Below the pieces are notes generated by a model that did not search any database, had not been told where the DNA came from, and was given only the letters and a program-made list of their open reading frames with translations. This document shows, in pieces, positions 57,505 to 64,000 of a DNA stretch of 64,000 nucleotides. The translations under genes and the position numbers were made by a program. The stretch is from Saxidomus purpurata (taxonomy: Eukaryota; Mollusca; Bivalvia; Venerida; Veneridae), in contig JAFMSR010000014.1 of assembly GCA_022818135.1 (NCBI GenBank), forward strand, positions 36,115,837 through 36,179,836, written 5' to 3'. Every line of letters begins with the position of its first letter. Position 1 is the first letter of the stretch.

Positions 57505-58690
57505 ATATGAAAAAAGCAATACCTACATCGGGCGAAAGCCAGGGTCCGTATATTAATATTAATATACGAAAGGGTCCTAATATTAATTAATATTAATATA
57601 CGGACCCTGGCGAAAGTATAACGGGAATTTCATTTTAAGAAATGGTACGAATTTTCAGGGGACGCAAAACGGTTCAGGTTACGAAAATGTTTGTTACCGA
57701 ATACCTATTGAGTCATGAATCAAGGGTTGATTGTGAACAGAAATAGTGCTTTTTATGGCGTCACAAGAAAGAGCATCAAACTTTAGGAATGTGCATAAAA
57801 AGGATCTCTTTACATTTCAAAGTAATATGAAATAGGCAATACCTATATCGGGCGAAAGCATAACAGGAATTTCATTTTTAGAAATGGTACGAATTTTCAG
57901 GGGACGCAAAAACGGTTCAAGTTCCGAAAATTATTGGTCACGAATATCCATAGAGTCATGCATCGAGGGTTGATTGCGAAAAGAAATGGTGCTTTTTAAC
58001 GCGTCACAAGAAAGAGCATCAAACTTTAGGAATGTGTATAAATAGGATCTCTTTACATTTCAAAGTACAAAGCTGAAGTGTTGCGTTTTCAAACACAAAA
58101 ATTGCAGACATTTAATGACAACAACAACAGAGTACCTGTAGACGCAATTGGAAGTCTTCGGCAAATTCCCTTACCCTTCATTCTGCCGAGACGTTGCGAT
58201 TGCGTACAGACGGTGCATCGTTATAAGTATGTTATCGTATCGTCCATGGGTGCGGACAAATTGAAATCTTCCATGGGTAATCGTGAAATCATTAATTTTA
58301 TTGCTTTCAGTATTCAATTAAATACTCGTACATACGTTTACCTATGGTCGGGCTTCGCCCGAAGGGCGCTATGCGCCCTTCAAGCTTTCGCCCGTATAAA
58401 CCTGCATTCAACGTGTTGTGTTTTTCAAACTAAAATGTCTGACATTTAATGACGTCACAATTTCTTTTGATAAATGACGTCACTTTGTAAAGAAAATTTG
58501 CAGCGGAAGTTGTATAGACGGTGCAGCGTTATAAGTATGTTATCGTATCGTCAACACTTTCGTATTTCGCATGGGTATTTATGTCAAATCAGTTATTTTA
58601 TTCCTTTCAGTATTCAATTAAATACTCGCACATACGTTAACCTATTGTCGGGTTTCACGCCCTCCGAGCGTTCGCCCGTATAAAATAAAA
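57505..58690 (+). mobile_element. Composite tandem element with GGGCGAAAG / CTTTCGCCC ends (family F)
   Basis: Two 242-bp units start at about 57505 and 57825 (GCAATACCTA, CGGGCGAAAGC, GGTACGAATTTTCAGGGG, TCACAAGAAAGAGCATCAAA). Two different units follow (GACATTTAATGAC, CAGTATTCAATTAAATACTC at about 58309 and 58609), each ending near CGGGCTTCGCCCG or TTCGCCCGTATAAA. The start and end motifs are inverted copies, so this may be one element with internally duplicated halves. Confidence 0.6.
57539..57610. mobile_element. 72-bp palindromic insertion with 6-bp duplication
   Basis: The segment starts CCAGGGTCCGTATATTAATA and ends with its reverse complement; arms match for 25 bases. It is flanked by CGAAAG at 57533-57538 and 57611-57616. 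The neighbouring tandem unit (at about 57853) has a single CGAAAG there and no insert, giving the empty site. Confidence 0.75.
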
Positions 58691-58697
58691 TAAAATA

Positions 58698-59772
58698 AAA
58701 ACAAGAGCTGTCCCTCACAAGTGACGAATGCCCCCGAAAGAGGTGCCTCACAGTCTGTGTCCTCTCCATGTGCTCAATAAATGTGCTATGTAATTTTAAA
58801 ATCCTTCCATGCATGACAGAGTAACCATGCATACAGTTTTCCATTACTTTAAACACTAAGTGTGACCTTGACCTTTGAGGTAGGGACTTGGGTCTTGCAC
58901 GCGACACATCCGCTTGATGTGCTAGACATTTGTGCCAAATTATTTTAAAATCCTTCAAAGCATGATAAAGTTATAGTCCGGACACAAATGTATGCATATA
59001 TACAGGATTCCATTACTATAAACTCTAAGTGTGACTTTGACCTTTGTGGTAAGGATGTAGGTCTTGCACGCGACACGTCATCTTGATGTGATAGACATTT
59101 GTGCCAAATTATTTTAAAATCCTTCAAGGCATGACAAAGTTACAGTCCGGACACGAATGTGTGCATATATGCATATATAGAGGAATCCATTACATTCAAA
59201 CTCTAAGCGTGACCTTGACCTTTGAGCTAGGGACGTGGGTCTTACACATGACACGTCGTCTTGATGTGCTAGACATTTGTGCCAAGTTATTTTAAAATCC
59301 TTAAATGCATGACAAAGTTACAGTCCGGACACGAATGTGTGCATATATGCATATATAGAGGAATCCATTACCTTCAAACTCTAAGTTTGACCTTGACCTT
59401 TGAGCTAGGGACGTGGGTCTTGTACGCGACACGTCGTCTTGATGTGCTAGACATTTGTGCCAAGTTATTTTAAAATCCTTCAATACATGACAAAGTTACA
59501 GTCCGGACACGAATGTGTGCATATATAGAGGATTCCATAACCTTCATACTCCAAGTGTGACCTCAAGTGTGACCTTGACCTTTGAGGTAGGGATGTGGGT
59601 CTTGCACGCGACACGTCGTCTTGATGTGCTAGACATGTGTGCCAAGTTATTTTAAAATCCTTCAATGCATGACAGAGTTACAGTCCGGACACGAATTGTA
59701 AGTGGGGACGCACAGACGGACGGACGGACAGACGGACGATGCGATTTTAATATGCCACCCTTCGGGGGCATA
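58698..59772 (+). mobile_element. Repeat family B, full-length copy
   Basis: Starts ACAAGAGCTGTCCCTCACAAG, then GAATGCCCCCGAA; about five core units of roughly 180 bp (GCATGACAAAGTTACAGTCC, GTGACCTTGACCTTTGAG, TTGATGTGCTAGACATTTG); a GACGGACGGACGGACAGACG microsatellite at 59715-59738; ends TTCGGGGGCATAATAAA, complementary to the 5' ATGCCCCCGAA. Short open frames on both strands over it are by-products. Confidence 0.9.
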
Positions 59773-59994
59773 ATAAATGAAAAGGGACATTCGAACATGT
59801 GTTACATTATTCTACAATATCTGATTGAAAACAACATAAAATTGGCATTTTTGTCACTCTCAAAACCAATGTTAAAACATGATAACCACAATATTTTAAA
59901 ACACAGCAACATCCTTTTCTGTCAAAATTCAATAATACTATTGGGCTGCTGTCAAATGTCCTTCAAGAATTACTGTTACATACGTTCATAGGTA

Positions 59995-60110
59995 AAATCA
60001 GATATTCTAATATGCAAATAGGCAATACCTATATATCCGACGAAAGCATCGGTATATATACTCGTAAATATGTTAGCCTATGGACGGGCTTCGCCCGTAT
60101 AACGTATATA
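59995..60110 (+). repeat. Family F fragment
   Basis: GGCAATACCTATATATCCGA, ACTCGTAAATATGTTAGCC and GACGGGCTTCGCCCGTATA repeat the start and end of the composite element at 57505-58690 with the middle missing. Confidence 0.6.
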
Positions 60111-60550
60111 TATAGGTTTCTTATGTTACAAAATTTGTCATACGGACAACGTTTTATAATTGTCTTAAGTTTATGCTCTTTTACACAGTTACGTATTTTT
60201 TTGATGCGTTATTTCAGTGTAAACTCATTCAAATAATCTACAGTGCGAGGTAAGCAAATTATTAATTATCTTCGGCGATTTTCAAAGTCCACGGAGCAAC
60301 CACTGGCGAACAGTCGGTCATTATGTCTTATGGTTTTCATTTTTTTATGTAGATCTTCCAATGGTTTGCATATATTCCAAAACTTATGTTGGTTTAACTG
60401 CTCGTCCACAGTTTCTGATGAAAAAATTGAAAATCAACATAGCAATTTGGAAAACCTATTGGGAATATTGTAACTTCATATCACTCAAACACCAAGATTA
60501 CAAACATACGAAAAACATCCACACCAACAACGATTTAATGGCAGTTTTGC

Positions 60551-60979
60551 ATGCATCAGGTTGTAATTAAACGTGCGAGAATATGTGAATATGTCTTTTT
60601 AATATTGTTGCGTGAGGAAATATGGAGAATGGTCTATTTAATTCCGTTGTGTGACCAAATCTGGATAAACATTAAATTATACGGTTATAAACTAAGGGAC
60701 AACGGCTGTCTCTTAATCCAGGTTTTGTCTTGGATTTGGTACTTTTCTGAAATAAAAAAGCATAGAGACAGGATTTGTAAGATTACACGTCAGATCCCAG
60801 ATAGAGATCAACCATATAAAAACGAAAAATATGCCAGCCGTTTCATCAATCAGATCTGGGACGAATATATACTATCGGGATTGGAAACGGCTACTGATAC
60901 GCTAATCCATTATCGATTTTTATTGCCGTCCGTGGCCGCCATTTTGAAAGATAATTTGCATTTTTTCCCGTACACATAA
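60551..60979 (+). CDS. Unrecognised 142-residue open frame, doubtful
   Basis: The longest unexplained frame outside genes and repeats. It is Trp/Ile/Arg-rich (LREEIWRMVYLIPLCDQIW, ITRQIPDRDQPYKNEKYA, RFINQIWDEYILSGLETATD). Two overlapping frames lie just upstream (60243-60473, 60361-60570), as might come from a frameshifted older coding region such as a transposon gene. No domain, splice signal or family match is apparent to me. It could be chance. Confidence 0.15.
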   Translation: MHQVVIKRARICEYVFLILLREEIWRMVYLIPLCDQIWINIKLYGYKLRDNGCLLIQVLSWIWYFSEIKKHRDRICKITRQIPDRDQPYKNEKYASRFINQIWDEYILSGLETATDTLIHYRFLLPSVAAILKDNLHFFPYT

Positions 60980-61431
60980 CAACAAAATACGCCAATTTCA
61001 AGCACTTTGAAGTGTTTCAAACACTAGAAACATTACTTGTCATTGATTTGAAATTATATTTTTCAGCACATGACATGATACAAAGTCAAAACATACTGCG
61101 AAATGCGACTGGTCATTTCAAATCCTTTTTCGAATCCGTTGCCATTTTTGAGAGAACGAAAAATATTTTACAGTATATAGAATGAAACAATTATAAAATA
61201 CCATATCTAGTATTTCATTGTCAACATTTGTCGAGTATTATAGCTTTGCTTTACGCTTTCTGCCGCTTCTATTTCTAGATTCAAGATGGCCGCTTCCCGT
61301 TCGGACGGCCTTGAATTTTGCGAGATTTTGCGTCGTTTCACACTCCGTTAATATTATTGCTCCAGATCAGATAAACATATAAAATATCACGGAAATATAC
61401 ACTACATACTTTTTTAATGCAAGTGGAGGAC

Positions 61432-61433
<2 letters not shown>

Positions 61434-61482
<49 letters not shown>
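61434..61482. repeat. TA dinucleotide microsatellite
   Basis: About 24 uninterrupted TA units between AGGACAGA and GTGG. Confidence 0.95.
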
Positions 61483-61485
<3 letters not shown>

Positions 61486-62760
61486 GTTTTAGACCTATTC
61501 ACAAGTTATACTGCAAGATTTCCAGTGTGCTGCGCAAGCAAAGATCAAACTGGCCATTTTTTATACAGAAATAATAGAAACACCCATAATTTAGCAAATG
61601 GACTTCTATTTTATAATTAACGACCAAATACCTAAAATACAAATGGCGTATAAATGAGAAGGGGCAAATAACTTTGGGATAAAGTACGGAACAGTCTACA
61701 TTGGCAAATAAAATGCTGATTTTAAACGTAAAATTTCCAAATAAAAGCAAGAAAATCAATGGTATAATGGATTGATTACTTGTAAATCAATATTCGAACT
61801 ATTTATGCGCTGCGCTGAACGTATTTTTTTCGAACGCAAAATCACTTCGTGCCGTGAAATAACGCATCAACGACCCGCCATTATACAGACCATGCGACAG
61901 AGCGGTTTGTAAACAAACTTCGAGAAATGTGTGTTCATTAATTGCAAAGTTTGCTACGATTCAGTTTTGTTTGAAAATTCACGCTTATAACTCATTAAGA
62001 TTTTTGCCTGATAATGTCAGCAGGAGCGTGTGTATCGAACCCAAACCAGAATTTTTCAATTTCATGACAAAATTCTTAACTTTTATTTGTATGAAAGTGT
62101 TCGAAGTTCGATGTCAGTTTATTCTTTATAATTATATTAAATAGACATATAAAATGATTTGTTTAATAAATATTTATTGCCCGAGACATACTTCGGGAGA
62201 CGGGGGATATTGACTGTTTAGCAAATCAAAGCACAGAAAGCGCAGTCATACTGTTAGCCCCAGGGTACCAATTATCTACAGTTTGCGTTTATTTCAAAGT
62301 TGTTTGGAATTTCGACCATCTTTTGATTTGATATTACAGCTCATGTGATTTGAAAGGCCTGACATTGGCTTTAGTTAAATGTCTTCATTTCAATCTATTG
62401 TTAGCAGACGAACTCGTAAAAAAATACTACGATTTTTCCTTTTATCGGCGACCATAAGAATTTTTTCCAACTATTTCCTTTCATATGGTAAAGGTTTGTA
62501 CTTTACCAAAACAACATTTTGAAAGGCACTGAACAACAGTTGCTGAAACTTAGAAGTTTTAGAATTTATTTCCCCATGTATTCACTCAACACAAGAAATG
62601 TTGATAATTGGTCCCTTAACCACTTCATGTTGGATGACATAACTGCTGTCATGTGTCATTCTCTTAAATGACATAAAATTAAATTTATGCACTAAATGTG
62701 AGTCCTACATGTGTCTACTGGAATAAATTTAAACATTGATGATTTTCTTGACGGTATTTT
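61483..62760. other. Spacer, nothing recognised
   Basis: AT-rich non-repetitive sequence with short frames only (up to 86 residues). A moderately CpG-rich patch at 61800-61900 has no clear signal. Confidence 0.5.
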
Positions 62761-62764
62761 TAAC

Positions 62765-63050
62765 TCACCTGGCAAGAAGTGCCAAAGTGAGCTATTAGGA
62801 TCGCATTCCGTCCATTGTACAGCCTATGTCATTTGTCCGTTAACATTTTCCTTCAAACAACATCTCTGAAACCACCAGGGCAATGATGATATAACTTGGC
62901 AGGAATGTTTCGTGCATGAAGCCCTTTCATAGTTGTTTAAATACAGTTGTAATTCCATTCCATGCAGAACTCTGGTTGCCATGGCAACAGAAAGGAAAAA
63001 CTTTAAAAATCTTCTTCTGGAGAACAGGAAGGCCTAGAGCTTCGATATTT
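62765..63050 (-). mobile_element. Repeat family A 3' module, reverse orientation
   Basis: Starts with AACTCACCTGGCAAGAAGTG and AGTGAGCT, then CATTCCATGCAGAACTCTGG, GGAAAAACTTTAAAAATC and AGGCCTAGAGCTTCGATATT, where the match stops at about 63050. Confidence 0.8.
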
Positions 63051-63560
63051 CATCCTCGGTAACCCAGGCTATTCATTACCCATTTGAATACCCTGGGCAA
63101 ATTGACTGAAGAAATCTCGTACTCATGAATAATTAATGAGGTAAATTCAAGCCTTTCGATTGGTTTCTTGATACTTTTCTCAAGATTAACTATCCATTGA
63201 AATCGCGCTTCTCAAACCGCCTTGGGGGAAACATTAAAATGGCAGCCTTCATGCTTGTTAGCCATGTAGTTTTAAACAGATTTGTGCATCACTTGTCTCG
63301 GATTGCAGATTTCTATATGATCGTCCCTTAATCGGGACAAAACAAATCAATCATTTTTTTCAGCGTTCTGCATGGCGGTCTTTATTTGAGGATACTCTTC
63401 ATTGTGGAGGTGCTCTTATTTTTGTACGCATCAATTTCATTGGATGAAAAGTAGTCATGAATATTCATGCATTACGAAGTTTTGCCAGTCTATTTTCCCA
63501 CGGTATATGACGGAGAGAAGCGACAGGAATTAACCGTGGGTTCAGACGTCACTAAATTGT
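63051..63560. other. Unique segment between two family A copies
   Basis: Contains the stretch AAAATGGCAGCC (about 63236) and CCAAT-type boxes (GATTGGTTT, CATTGGATG) but no supported exon. It is either spacer between two independent insertions or sequence inserted into one copy. Confidence 0.4.
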
Positions 63561-63564
63561 TAGC

Positions 63565-64000
63565 TGACCTGACACAAGTGCCAGAGTGAGCTATTAGGAT
63601 TGCATTCTGGCCTGCGACCGTCGTACATAGTACGTCTGTTAACATTTTCTTCAAACGACATCTCCTCAGAAACCACTAGGCCAATGATGATATTACTTGA
63701 CAGGGATGTTCCTTGCATGAAGCCCTTTCTTAGTTGTTCAAGTAATTCCATTCCATGCAGAACTTTGATTGCCACTTTAAAAATCTTCTCCAGAACAGGA
63801 ACAGGAAGGCCTAGATCTTAGTTATTTGTCATGTGGCATAACCTAATAAACCTCTATCAAGATTGTTCAAATTATGACCCCACCCAGGGGGTCACTCAGT
63901 TTTACATAGGCTCATATAGGAAAAACTTAAAAATTCTTCTTCTCTGAAACCACAAGGCCTAGAGCTGAGATATTTAGCATGCAGCATTGTCTAGTAGACC
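63565..64000 (-). mobile_element. Repeat family A copy, truncated by right window edge
   Basis: A second 3' module in the same orientation (AAGTGCCAGAGTGAGCTATT, CATTCCATGCAGAACTTTG) followed by about two core units (AAACCACAAGGCCTAGAGC, ATGCAGCATTGTCTAGTAG) running off the window. Confidence 0.85.

Noticed and set aside
58614..59665. Four to six similar 60-114 residue frames on both strands containing LPQRSRSHLEF-like text
   Set aside because: They are translations of the tandem core of repeat family B, not a gene family.

Overview
This is animal genomic DNA, most likely from a bivalve mollusc. There are three intron-rich housekeeping genes. The introns and spacers are packed with short non-autonomous repeats whose layout (two hairpin ends, a core of about 145-180 bp in tandem, an ACGG-type microsatellite) matches the pearl/Helentron-associated elements known from bivalves. 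I see no bacterial operon, CRISPR array or functional tRNA. Gene names come from recalled family similarity and continuous splice-phase reconstruction, not from a database search.

Layout. 1-11.8 kb, minus strand: the first seven coding exons of mitochondrial Hsp70 (HSPA9/mortalin); the 3' half lies off the left edge. Introns 1 and 2 hold nested DNA transposons. 11.8-21.7 kb: spacer with two broken non-LTR retrotransposons in opposite orientation, an inverted-repeat-bounded insert and decayed tandem repeats. 21.8-29.7 kb, plus strand: a complete MCRS1 (microspherule protein 1) coding region in 11 exons, with one GC-AG intron and a 50-bp minisatellite in an intron. 29.7-34.0 kb: convergent spacer with a repeat element and a suspicious poly-T/poly-G block. 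34.0-56.8 kb, minus strand: a complete EIF3A (eIF3 subunit a) coding region in 23 exons, 1217 codons plus stop, with repeats in most long introns. 56.8-64 kb: EIF3A promoter (CRE and E-box), then repeats and no convincing gene.

How the genes relate. HSPA9 imports and folds mitochondrial proteins, eIF3a is the scaffold of the translation initiation factor eIF3, and MCRS1 is a nuclear/centrosomal FHA protein of INO80/NSL-type complexes. HSPA9 and MCRS1 are divergent but about 10 kb apart; MCRS1 and EIF3A are convergent. The proximal upstream regions of HSPA9 and EIF3A both contain a CACGTG E-box next to an ATF/CREB-type site. I found no new gene system. The least expected results are the shared architecture of five sequence-unrelated repeat families, several DNA-element insertions resolved to the base with target-site duplications, and a 72-bp palindromic insertion whose empty site survives in the neighbouring tandem copy.
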